Assembly (NCBI RefSeq): GCF_000189635.1
Contig: NW_002476322.1
Location: forward strand, 62,001-126,000
DNA from: Tetrahymena thermophila SB210
Lineage: Eukaryota; Ciliophora; Oligohymenophorea; Hymenostomatida; Tetrahymenidae
Direction: 5' to 3'
Length of the DNA stretch: 64,000 nucleotides
Numbering within the stretch: the first letter of the stretch is position 1; each line of letters starts with the position of its first letter. This document shows, one piece after another, positions 25,801 to 38,616 of this stretch. The notes beneath the pieces were generated by a model. It was not told where the DNA came from and did not search any database. It saw only the letters and a list, made by a program, of their open reading frames with translations. A program made the position numbers and the translations under genes.

Positions 25801-28212
25801 TCTCCACAAGTATTATCATCAGGCTAGTAGTACTTATTTGTATTACAAGACAAACAATCTGAATTAGTTTTGCCTTTGCAAGTCAAACAGTTAATATTGC
25901 AAGGCTAACACTTATTTCCATCTTTTTTCAATGAAAAATCATTAAATATAATTAATTTATTACTAATTTTACTATATTCTCCATATGTTCCATCTGGACA
26001 CTATTCTAAGCATTCATTACCACTTAAAAATCTTGAACCTTCACAAGAAGTACATTTTTTATCATCATCTAATATTTAATTTTATTTTAGTCTATTCTCC
26101 CTTGTAAAAAATTCAATAAAACTTACTTGGATTTGTACATGTTTTACAGTTTTAATGACACTTATCGCATGTAAGAGTTGTTTCATTGGGAGCATATCCA
26201 TCAGGACATTTTTCTGAGCAAGATTTTTGATACAAGTAAGAATTTGGTTTGCATTTTAAACATGAAGTTGCTAATTAATAAGAAAAACTTTAAATTAAAA
26301 GATATGTATATAATACATTTGAAATACCTGAGCTATCGCATGTTAAACATTTTCCTTCACATTTGTCACAAGTATTCGTTTTACCATTAGCCCAAAATCC
26401 TAGATCAGTAGGACAAGAAATTTCACAATTATATTCGTAGAGGTAAGTCCCTTGAGGACATTTGGTACATCCTTTTTCATTACATTCCAAACAATTATCT
26501 TAACACTATTTTAAAATAAGAAGAATAATAAATAAATAACCATCAATGACCAATAAAATCTGATAATAATTATTACGTAATTAACTAAAATAAATAGCTC
26601 TCTAATTCCAAAAGAAGCTTCAAATGGAGATTTGGAAGAAGCTAAATTGCTTTTTATAGTAATAGTAAGAGAAGAACTAATATGTGTAGTATTATAATCA
26701 TAGACTCCTTTTGCTTCAGGATTAGTATTACCACAAATATTACCTACTTTTGTGGCTGAGTCTTTTGTAATATTAGAAATAATTTTATTATTGTCTAAAG
26801 CAACCTAAAGGAATTCATTTTTATCCCAATTATCTATCATTATGTATTTAAAACCTATTCTAATCGACCAATGAGGTTTGCTTTTATTTGAACATGAAAT
26901 TAATTCAACTTTATAAATAAATTAATTCATTAAAAATACAATTTGGGTAATTCTCTTCTAATTTCAGAACCTGAGCCTGCAACATTCCATCCCCCAATAA
27001 ACCTTTCTCCAGAACAACTGCTAAAAGTTGCGCCACCATTTTTAAAATTTAAAAGTCTTAAGCCCTAACCTTAGATTTCACTATCTCCAAAATTAGAAGA
27101 ATAAAGTCCTTTAAAAACATATCCTCCATCTTTTTAAATAACAATTAATTAAAAAATTAAAATATTTTTTTCAAAAATTACAAGTTAATCCTATAATTTT
27201 ATCTTCACAATATGTTCCTTTATCTATTGAGAAAGAAGGACATTATGAAAGACACTCACCGCTAATTAATTTATTTGGGTAGTTGCATTTAGTACAAGAA
27301 AAATTTTCACAATTTCCGCAATTATTTAAACATTTAGACTCTTCGCATATTCTAGTGATAGGATTTCCTACAAATCCATAGGGGCAATTCTAAATACACT
27401 AAAAATTATATGCAAATAGCTAATCAGGGCAAGTACATACTCCATCAACTTCAACTGCTTTAGGTATACAAGCTGTGCATTAATTCTATTTATAAAAATA
27501 AAAAATTTTAAGTTTATAGATAATAATTAATCTCATATTTACTGAAGAAGGACCAAAACAACTTTAACAACTACTATAACATGTGTCAACGTAAACAGAA
27601 ACATGTTTAAAAGCATAACCTTCGTAATCCGTATCTGTATTCGTTCCAGTAAATTTAGAATCAATTTTTATTGTTAGCTCTTTATTATTGTGAGTATAAT
27701 TCCTTTGATATGGATAAATAGCATCATAAAAAGGTCTACCCCAAAAACCAAAAGCTTTAGAATTAGAACAAATTAAATAGCCATCTTAATCATTTTTTGT
27801 ATATCTATCCATAGTATTATCGTCTATACTAATTCCAGCATAATCTCCTTCATCAGCATCTACACTTCCATACAGCATCAAATCTAATCTTACTAAAGCG
27901 CTCCAATGAGGAGGTAAATCTTTGTAAGTCTTTTTGTTTAGGGTGACATCTTAAGAAAAAACTCCAAAGATCTAGCCAGTATATTCTACTATATTTTTTT
28001 GCTCACAAGTTCTAATAATATTTTTAGACCATCCAATCACTTCTTTTGAAGTAATTTAAGGTTTTTAAAATTCTTCTGAAATGAGCAATTCCTCTAAATG
28101 TTAAATAAAAAACTAAGACAGAATTTACAAAAAATATTTTACTTGAAAGAATGACTTTAAAAAAATAGACTATCAACAAATAAATACTGTAAAATTATAA
28201 TTTTGTCATCAT
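19851..28212 (-). CDS. Gene F: giant furin-like Cys-rich membrane protein (multi-exon)
   Basis: The start at 28212 ([20 protein letters not shown]) gives a signal peptide. Exon 1 ends 28143 and intron 28094-28142 is phase 1 inside [10 protein letters not shown]. Module 1 (about 28050-27560) contains [19 protein letters not shown] and [17 protein letters not shown], ending [21 protein letters not shown] short Cys-rich segment follows, then module 2 (about 27110-26580: [50 protein letters not shown]). From about 26500 to 21230 there is a long furin-like array of CxxC...CxxCxGP units. Next come a hydrophobic helix ([16 protein letters not shown], near 21200), a basic cytoplasmic-looking linker ([20 protein letters not shown]), an acidic Ser-rich piece, and several TM helices ([62 protein letters not shown]). 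It ends PALLQKAS, TGA 19851. Many short introns; ligand unknown. Confidence 0.85.
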
Positions 28213-29235
28213 TTTATTTAGTTTATTAATTTTTTTTTATTATTATTTATTATACTTTATATGATTATGCTTTTTACACATAATCAATCTTTGATTACCA
28301 AAAATAGTTACTAGAACTACCAAGTAACAGTCATATAAATATAATCTATAATAATTAAATTAAAATCACTAATTTTATATAGATAATAAAAAAGTCATCA
28401 AACTGGTTAAATCTTAATTAAATTATTTTTTTAGCGGACATTAACTAAACAAATTTATTTTCTTTGCATAAAAAATTTTGTAGTTAAGTTCTAGGAATTT
28501 TTAAATTAAATGTTTATGTGTAAATATAATAATTCGTAATAAAACAAACTAATATTTTTAATGAAAGAATATTATCATAAATTTTCTAATTTCTTTAGAA
28601 GATTTACTATTTTTCAATTATTCATTTGAATAAAATATTGATAAGGATAAAAAATTTTCTTAATTTAAGTGTAATAAAATTCTTTAGGCATAATTAAAGT
28701 CATTATCAATTTATCAAAAATAATTTATTTTAGGATATTGTTTGTTTTTCTAATTGAATTTTATAAAAGAAAGGTTATTTAAAATAAAAAAGCAAATAAT
28801 AGTAAAAATATTTACTTTATATTGTAATTAAATGATTCAAAATATTATTTAATTTTTTAATTTATAAGAATTTAAAATTTTTTATTGTTTTAAAAAAAAA
28901 AAAATCTATTTTCTATAACTTATTTTATTTTTTATTCAAAATTTCTATATTTTTTACTTTAACTTAAAATAAAAACTAGTGCTTATTTTATATATTTATG
29001 AATTTATAATTATTTTTTACAAAAATATATATTTTAAATTAAAACAGAAAATAAAGTAAAAAAATAACAAAAAAATTTTTTTTGATGTTATCTTGAAAAA
29101 CATATTATAATGATTAAAATTTCTTCGATATTTAAATTACTCAGGTTACAATTTTCATTTATCTATTTTTTTATTTCGTTGTATGTAGCTAACAACTCAC
29201 TCTTCAATTTCTAAATAAAAATATCAATTATATTT
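28213..29235. other. Intergenic region between F and G
   Basis: About 1 kb, extremely AT-rich with poly-A/T tracts (for example near 28895). No coding support. It should hold the promoter of F and the terminator of G; no consensus recognised. Confidence 0.55.
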
Positions 29236-32200
29236 TCAATTTTTATTTTACAGCAAAGTAGGCTATTAAAACAAAAAATTTAACAAAACATTTTTAAGCC
29301 TGGAGTTATCCACGAAATTAGATCTAACAGTAACAATATAACTGGCAAAAGAAATCAGAGATTATACTATTAGAAAGTCAGAGGTAAATAGAAGAATATA
29401 AGTAAAAGACCACTATAAGTCAAAATTTTTGCTCATTTTTTATACTTTAGGTACAAACCAGAAACCAATGTCAGTTCCTGTAATTATCATAACAAAAACT
29501 AATGAAAGAAGCCCTGCTTTTCTAAGGCACAATCCAATTTATGATAAAATATGTTAAGTTATTCCTTTAAAAGCAATAGCAGTTAATAATCCAGCAAATG
29601 CTACACCATAATTTGTCTATATGTTAATATTTTGATTTTTAAGTTAATTAATATGTAAAATAAATAAGCCTACTTTTGAAGAAACATAAGTCATAAAGAA
29701 AAGAACCAAGTATTTCAGATATATCATTGAAGATCTGAATAGTCTACTTCTTTATGGGTCATATAAGGCTATAAGAGAGATGATTTCATTACCAATCTAT
29801 TTAATAAAATTAATATTATATTTTAGCTTATTTAAAAAAAAATTACTAAAGTGTAATAAAGTTTTCTTGGGTAGCTAAAAATATTTGTATTTTTCTCATT
29901 ACCCTAAGATACCTAATCAATATCTTTCGATGACTCATTCTCACACTTTTTATCTGAGCTAATTTATTCTTCCACTTTATTAAAGAGTAAATTTAATATA
30001 TTTTTTTTTCTTTAAATAAATTTATTACTATTTTAGAAAGTAGGAATAGCATCACTAATTTTGGGTAAAGTAGGTTATTTAATGATTGGTCTAGGAGTAA
30101 TTTTAAAATCTGTAATATTATTTTCATTACTGATACCATTTTTATCTAGTGTTCTACAAGTTGGTGAAATATTTATATCGTTAGATGATTGCTAATAGGG
30201 TAGCATTTAGAGTTAACTCTGTATATTTGCAGAAGAGTAGTTTGTGATACTTTTTTTCGAAGGAGATTCAGCTTCTAAATATTCCCCGCAAGCACTCTAT
30301 TTAATATCTGTTTGTTCAAGCGCGCTAGGAAGCATTGAAATCATAGAAGTACGAACTTTCAAAGTTCTTTTTTTCCTGTTAGAAGATTCATTTACATTCA
30401 ATTATGTACCTTAAAAATTTATATCTTTTTTCTCTCTTCTAATTATATCCCTTACTTGCTAATCACTAACATGAATACTTAACTATTTTTTGCTTGGTCT
30501 AACTTATCCAAATTTACCAATAGATTTTGAATTTTTATAGTCTAAAATTATTCCAACTATCGAGCTAACTATCCAAAGAACTGTTTTAAGTGTTAAAATT
30601 TTTACAATCAATAAATCAAATCCACTTTCTCCTACATTAATACAGTCCCCTTATTCAGGTCCTAAACATCCGTTAGTATTGCAGCTTGAATGGCATAAGA
30701 CACATTATTTTTAATTTTCATCTTGAAATGTGAGTATAGGGTCACAACTAGCTACACAAGTTCCTTGATGAGCATACTAATTACTGTGACAACTTAAGCA
30801 ATAATCTTAACTTTAGCATTCCTTACACACGCCTCTACATTTTGTACATTGCATTAAGCTCTCATTATTGAAGTATGTTGGAGGACACTGTTTGTAACAT
30901 TTTTTCTCTAAAATAAAGAAGTGTTCTGGGCATGATAAACAATGACTAGAACTAGGTCCATCACAAGTCTTACAATCTTCTTTGCATTTTTTAAATTCTT
31001 CTCTGTCTTTATAATATCCATTAGGAGCATCTTTTAAACATTTTCCTTCAAATAGCACCAAAGGGTTATTGCAGCTATTTCATATTCAAAATATTTATAA
31101 AATTAATTTATTTTATTCATATTTATTTATTTATCACCTCAAACAATTTGAATCTCCTTAGTTGCTGCATGTATCACATTTTGAATCACATTTTTCGCAT
31201 AGATTCTTTTATTTGTTAGGAAAATATTTTTCTGGGCAATTTTATGTGCACTGGTTTTTTTAAACATCTAAAAAGTACCCAGCTGAGCATAATTTACACT
31301 TTTATGAAACATGTTTAAATATATTTAGATTAAATGTAACATTTTACTTCGTTTGTAGTAGGGCCATAACACGTTTGACACTCTGTTGCACACGGTTAAC
31401 ATATTAATGTCTTTTTATCTAAATAATCATTTTAACCACACTCATCTACACATTTGTTGTTTTTTATTGATTTTGTACACAATTAACACTCTCTTTTATC
31501 ATCATAAATGTGAAAAACAGGGCAGTTTTCTACGCATTTATTTTAGTACATGAACAAATTAGAAGAACATTCAGTACACTAATAATTTCATATATTATTT
31601 AAATCAAAAACATATAAATAAATGTTAAAAAGTTAAAGATATATCACATTATTTGAATCAGGACCATTACATTTAGAGCATTATTCATTACACATAAGAC
31701 ACATTTGTTGTCCATTTTTAATAGCTGGATAGTAATTTTATAAGCAATGGTCAACACAACTACCTTCTTATAGAAGTCCTATGATTTTGTTAATAGTAAG
31801 TTTTATTAATTATCATTTAAAAAAATAAAAACCTGAAGAGCATGTTAAGCATTTTTATTAAGAGCTACCATAGCATGTAGAGCATGATGAATGACAATCA
31901 ATACACATATCATCAAATTTAAAAGTATTGCTAGGACATTCTTTTAAGCACTCACCTTTATAAAACAATCTATCTTGAATGCATTATCTACATTGATTTT
32001 CATCCTTTCCAGTACATTCAGTACATGTTGAGAAACATGATTCACATTTTTGAGTATTTAAATCTGGATATTTACCTGATGGACATTCAGTCTCATATAA
32101 GCAGCTATTATTATCAGAGTTTTTAAATGTTCCAGATATACATGTCAAGCATCCATTGATTGTAGAATCAAAACAAGTTTAGCAATTCTAAGAACAAGAA

Positions 32201-35200
32201 ATACATTATTAAGTTTCTATTTTTTAAAATATTTTAGTTAAAAGTTTTTATTTTGTTTAAATATTTAAGAAATTTAATAGAAAATATCAAATATTATTCA
32301 AAATAATTAAATTACTTTAATCACTAAAATATTTAGTTGGACATTAGTCTAAGCATTATCCATAAAAAAGGAAGAATCCACTTAAACACTTTGAGCATGT
32401 TTTATGATCAGAGCACACATCACAATTTTCAATACATTCTAAACATGTATTTGATGAAGAATCTCCAAAGTATTTACTCGGGCATTAAGAAACGCAAGTA
32501 TTTTTACTTTTATCTAAATAAGTACCTTCTTTACAAGAATTACAGTCAAAAATAGATGAACCAGAGCAAGTAAGACATAAATTATTGCATTTATCACAAA
32601 TATTGAGCTTATCGTTTTTAAATGTAGAGTCTGGACAATCTAACTAGCATTTACCATCAATTAAGAAAGTACCAGAATTACATGCAGTGCATTAATCAGC
32701 TTTATCTTTGCAAGTTTTGCATTTTTTGTCACAAAGTTCACATTTATTATTTAAAATGTTACCATATTCATTATCATTACAATCAGGTGAGCAATATTTA
32801 CCATCTTTCAAAAATAGAATATCTTCACATTCTGAGCATTTATCTGATCCATTATCAGTACAGTTTTTACAGGTTTTATCACATTTCTATTATTAAATTA
32901 ATAATTGTTTTAAAAATAATTTATTTTATTACTTTTTTTATTAATTTTTTTTTTGTGAAAAATATTAAATTTTAATATTTACATCGCATTTATTATTTGA
33001 AGTGTTCGCATAATAATTTGAGGGGCATTCTGTTCCACACGTATTATCCAAAGAATTATAAAATGTCCCAGTAGGGCATTCCAAACAATTATTTTGATTA
33101 GGGCCATCACATTTCTGGCATTATTTATTGCAAGCGTCGCAAATATTACTACCTATTAATTTTTTAAATGAAATAAATGTTAACTTTTTTATAAAAATAA
33201 TATAACTCACTTGCATTTTTCCATCCATTCGTGCATTCTTTTTTACATATATTATCTTCTAAGTATGTATCTTTTGGACACCTTTTTTTCAAATAAATTA
33301 TTAAAATTTTAATTGGGATTTATATTTTATATGGTATATTTATTTTGCTCGTAGCTTTAAAAAATACTGAGTTAATTTATCTTTAAAATTTTTTATAATT
33401 AAAAAAGTTTTTAAAATTATTTTAATTTCATAAAATTATTGCGTTTTTACTTTGTACAGTTATTTTTATCAGGTCCAGAACAAGTTAAGCAGCTTGAATC
33501 ACATTTTTTACAAATATTTTCTTGCTCATCCTTATAAGTTCCATCTGGACAATCTTCTAAGCATTAATTTGAAGGTGTCAAAAATAGATTTCCTTTACAA
33601 GCATTACAAGAGTTTGGGCTACTATCACTACAGTTATAGCAGCTTGGATCGCATTTAATGCAATTATAAGCGTTTGGATCTTTAAAATATTAGTCAGGAC
33701 AATTAGAGATACATTCATTTTTGAATAAAATAAATTTATCTGGACAGCTTGTGCACTAATTCTTTAGTGAACCTGAACATTCTAAGCATGATTTGTGACA
33801 ATCCATACATTAATTATTGTCTTTGTTTGCATAGTATTTTTATTAGCAAATTCCCACACATTATTATGAAACAGGATCAAAAAATAAATCTCCACTACAA
33901 TTTGTGCATTAATTATCATTTGGACCAAAGCATGTTTCGCAACTGGTATTACAAGGATCACATTTACCATTTGATGAATTTGCATAATATCCTTTAGGAC
34001 AAGTGACTAAACAAGTGTTATTACTAAGATATAAGTTAATATCACATTTCGTACAATTCGTACTAGAATCAATACATTCTTTGCACAAAGTTTAATCACA
34101 CATATCACAATTATTCGTAATTTAATTTGAAAACTTTCCTGGCTAGCAATTAGTAACACATTTATTATTATCTAAGAATAGGTTACCACTACATTTAGTG
34201 CATTAATTACTATTTTCTCCAGTACATTCTTAGCAAGTGTTTTCACATTTCTTAATCATAAAAAAAAAATTTTAATAATGAAAGTTCACTTTACTTTTTA
34301 AAAATAAAATATTATATTATTCAAGATCAATTTTACATCACATGATAAGCTTGATTTATTTCCAAAATATTTAGAAGGGCAAGGATCAACACATTTTTTG
34401 CTATTTTTATCTAGAAACAAAGGAGAACTACAAGATGTACAATTACTCTTACTAGCAGCATCACAAGTTTTACAATTAGGATCACATAATTCACATATTT
34501 ATTTTGCTTTTTATAAAAAAATATGTATAAAAGTAAGTAAGATTTTTTGTATTTCAAGTTACCTTAATTTGTCCATTTTCCTTCAGGGCAGCTACTTTTA
34601 CAAATTCCATCTGTGTCTAAAAATTAATTAGTTTTGCATCTAAGATGTATAGATAAAAATATATAATTGATTAAAAAAATATTTTATTTAATTAATTAAT
34701 TACGAAGTGCAAATATTCTTAGCTGTGCTGCAAGTAACACAATTAGAATCACATGATTCGCATTTATTATTTGTTGAATTTTTGAATTAACCGTTTGGAC
34801 AACTATTCAGACACTTATTTCCAGCATTTAAGTATAAATCTCCACTGCATTAAGTGCATTGATTTTAGCCTGGGCCAGTGCAGTTGAAGCAAGTAGAATC
34901 ACATTTTTTGCATTTTTATGAATCTTTATCTGGGTAATATTGATCTGGACATAAAGAAAGGCATTGATTAGCAAAAAAATATCTATTTTTATATCCAAAA
35001 TTTATTAAAATCTAACAAATATTTATGTAAAATATTCACCTATTACTGACTGAGCTACAATCTTTACAATCATTTGGAGTTCCTCCGCTGCATGTTTTAC
35101 AAGTTTAATCACACGGAGTGCAATTATTACCATTAATGTATTAATTTGTCTTGCACTTATCTCCACAAGTATTATCATCAGGTTAGTACAATGCATTTTT

Positions 35201-37820
35201 CTTACAAGACAAACAGTCTGCATTTGTTTTTCCTTTACAAGTTAAGCAGTTAACATTGCAAGGAGCACAATAATTTCCATCTTTTTTAACAATAATTTAA
35301 GATTAATATTAATTTCTAATAAATTTTACTATATTCTCCATATAGCCCATCTGGGCATAATTCTAAACATTAAGTGCCACTTAAAAATCTTTAGCCTTAG
35401 CATGAATCGCATTATGTATCATCATCTATTTATTATTTTTAAATCTAAATACTATAAATAGACAATTTGATTAATTTACTAGGAGATTTGCAAGTTTTGC
35501 AGTTTTAATGGCATTTATCACATGTTAATGTAGCCTAGTTTGGAGCGTATCCATTTGGACATGTTTTTGAGCATGATTTGTTATATAAATAAGTTCCAGG
35601 TTTGCATTTTAAGCATAATGTTGCTAAAATAAGGAATTAAAAATCAAAAAAACTTATATACTAAATTAAAGTAAAAAATACCTGATAAATCACATGTTAA
35701 ACAATTATCTTAGCAAATATCACAAGTATTTGTTTTAAAATTAGCCCAAAATCCAAGATCAGTAGGACAAGAAGTTTAACAATTATATTCGTAGAGATAA
35801 GTTCCTTGAGAGCATTTGGTACATCCTTTTTAGTTGCATTCTAGGCAATTATCTGAGCACTTTGATTGAATTAGTTAAATTAATTTTATATACTAAATTT
35901 CCTCTAAATTAAAACCGTTAAAACCAAAAAATAAATAATATTAAAATAATTTTTATCTTAAATTTTTTATAGAATTTTCCAAATTTGAATGTAAATATTG
36001 CATTAAATATAGTATATATATTTTTTAACTATCTTATTCTAAGATTTTGATTAATTTTTAAAAAGATTTTATCTTATGAAATATAAATCATTCAAAATTA
36101 TATTCATTCAGATTTTATTATTTAAATTTTAAAGTTTGTTGTTTACAATTTAAAAATAATAAATAAATAAATAAATAAAAAATAATTTACATAATTGACT
36201 AAAATAAATAGTTCTCTAATTCCAAAAGATGCTTCGAAAGGAGATTTTTCAGAATTTAAGTTGGTTTTTATTGAAATAATAAGAGAAGAGCTTATATGAG
36301 TACTATTATAATCATATACACCTATAGCTTCAGGATAAGTATTACCACAAATATTACCTTATGAGGTAGCTGATTCTTTATTAATATTAGATATAATGTT
36401 TTTGTTATCTAAAACAACTTAAAGGTTTTCATTTTTACCCCAATTATCTATCATTATATATTTAAAGCCTATTCTTATTGATGAATGAGGTTTGCTTTTA
36501 TTAAAATAAAAAATTAACTGGTAAAAAAAAATACATTTTTTATTACAAATTATTTAGCTCTCTTCTAATTTCAGAGCCTGAGCCTGCAATATTCCATCCA
36601 CCAATATATCTTTCTCCTGAACAGCTACTAAAAGTTGCTCCACCATTTTTAAAATTAAGAAGTTTTAAACCTTAACCTTGTATTTCACTATCACCAAAAT
36701 TAGATGAGTAAACTCCTTTAAAAACATATCCTCCATCTTTAATTAATCAGTTTTAAATTAAAATAATGAATTAAATTTAAAAAAATAAAACATACAGTTT
36801 AACCCTGATAATTTATCTTCGCAGTATGTACCTTTGTCTATAGAGTAAGAAGGGCATTAAGAAACGCATTCTCCATTAATTAATTTATTTGGATAATTGC
36901 ATTGTATGCATTCTTAATTTACACAATTTCCACAATTTTTTAAGCATTTAGATTATTCGCATATTTTTGTAACAGGATTTCCTGCAAAACCATAAGGACA
37001 ATCTGAAATACATTCAAATTTGTATGCAAATAATTAACCTGTACAAGTACAAATACCATTTACTTAAACTGCTTTATCTATACAAACTGTGCATTAATTC
37101 TATTTTTTATTTTAAAAATTCAACTTTTTTATAGATAGATATGAGTTTTATTTACAGCAGAAGGACCATTACAGCTTTAGCAACTATCATAACAAGTATC
37201 AATATAAACAGAAACATGTTTAAAAGCATAACCTTCATAGTCCTTTGGGGAATTATCTCCAGTAAATTTAGATTCTATTTAGATTGTTAATGAGCTATTA
37301 GTATGAGTAACATTCTTTTGATATGGGTAGATTGCATCGTTGAAAAGCTAATTAAAAAAACCTCTAGAATCAGAGCAAATTTTATAGCCATCTTTATCAT
37401 TTTTTGTATAACTATCCTAAGGATATGAGTCAATAATAATTGCAGCATAATCTCCTTCTTTTTGATCTACACTTCCATATAGCATCAAATCTAATCTAAC
37501 TAATGCGCTCCAGTGAGGTGGTAATTCTTAATAGGTTTTAAAGTTTTTAGTGATATCTTATGAAAAGACACCAAAAACCTATCCAGTGTATTCAACGATA
37601 TTTTATTGCTCACAAGTTCTAATGATGTTTTTTGACCATCCAACAACATCCGCAGGAATAATTTAAGGTTTTTAAAATTCTTCAGAAATGAGCAACTCTT
37701 CTGTTAACAAAATAAAATATTTAGATAAAGTTGATGAGAGCTAATTTTACTTGGGAGTAGAATTTTTAATAAATGAGCTAAGAATAAATACAAAATTTTA
37801 AATTGACCCTTTATGATCAT
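29236..37820 (-). CDS. Gene G: giant furin-like Cys-rich membrane protein, paralogue of F and H
   Basis: Same plan as F. It starts at 37820 with MIIKGQFKILYLFLAHLLKI. A phase-1 intron beginning 23 codons in leads into KELLISEEF at about 37690. The PHWS modules lie near 37100-37680 and 36200-36740; the second has [17 protein letters not shown], so PHWS reads PHSS here. The Cys-rich array runs from about 35880 to 30620. A clear exon at 31061-30813 reads [18 protein letters not shown], then [15 protein letters not shown] and PPTYFNNESLMQCTKC. The linker region ends PTLPKISDAIPTFQN. The membrane exons read [36 protein letters not shown] and [18 protein letters not shown]. It ends PTLLQNKN at TGA 29236-29238. 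The frames look intact in every exon inspected. Surface receptor or adhesin is an inference only. Confidence 0.84.
36160..36178. repeat. AAAT microsatellite within an intron of gene G
   Basis: About five copies of a TAAA/AAAT unit inside the AT-rich intron that precedes the second PHWS module of gene G. Confidence 0.7.
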
Positions 37821-38616
37821 TTTATATTTAAAGCTTGTGTTTTTTATTAGTTTTGTTTTTTTTAATTTATTATTATTTGTTTAATGTAATCTTTTTGTCA
37901 AAATATTAATAAGGGTGATTAAATAATCACAGTGTAAAGAAATGCAATAAAACACAATTTACAATCTCTAAATATCAATGTAATAAATATAAAAAATAGT
38001 ACTTATGGTTAAAAATTATATTAAATTGTACTATTTATAAATAACTTTGTTATTTAGGTATAGTATAATAATACTGTAATTGAATAGAGCGAGTAAAAAA
38101 ATTCTTTTCGATTTCGTATTAATTATCTTTTTAACAATAATTATCTATCAAAGTGGGTAATAGTTGAGTAAATAGCTGTACGATTAATTATATAACATTA
38201 ATTTCAAATAAAAATAATGTATCAATTAGATTAATTTTTTTATTGAATAGAGAAAAAGATAATAAATTTAAATGTTTTTTATTTTATTAATTTTAAAACA
38301 AAATATTAAAAAAGAAAATTATATTTTTTTTATTTAAAAACTTTATGATTGATTACAGATATAATTAAAATATTTTTATTTTATATAAATAGAATAAATT
38401 TTTTGACATTAGGTTTTAAAATTCATTCAAGCTAAAGAATATATTTTTGATTATTTAAAAATAATATTTTCTCTTAAGCATTTAATTATTTGAGATAAGT
38501 CTATGATATATTTTGAGCTGAATTCCTTTTGAATTTGATTAATTTGATTAAATTTATTTATAATTGTTTCCTAAATGATTACTAGCTAATACTCCAATAA
38601 CAATTTAGATTTATTT
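37821..38616. other. Intergenic region between G and H
   Basis: About 800 bases, AT-rich, no supported frame. It contains the presumed promoter of G and 3' end of H. Confidence 0.55.
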
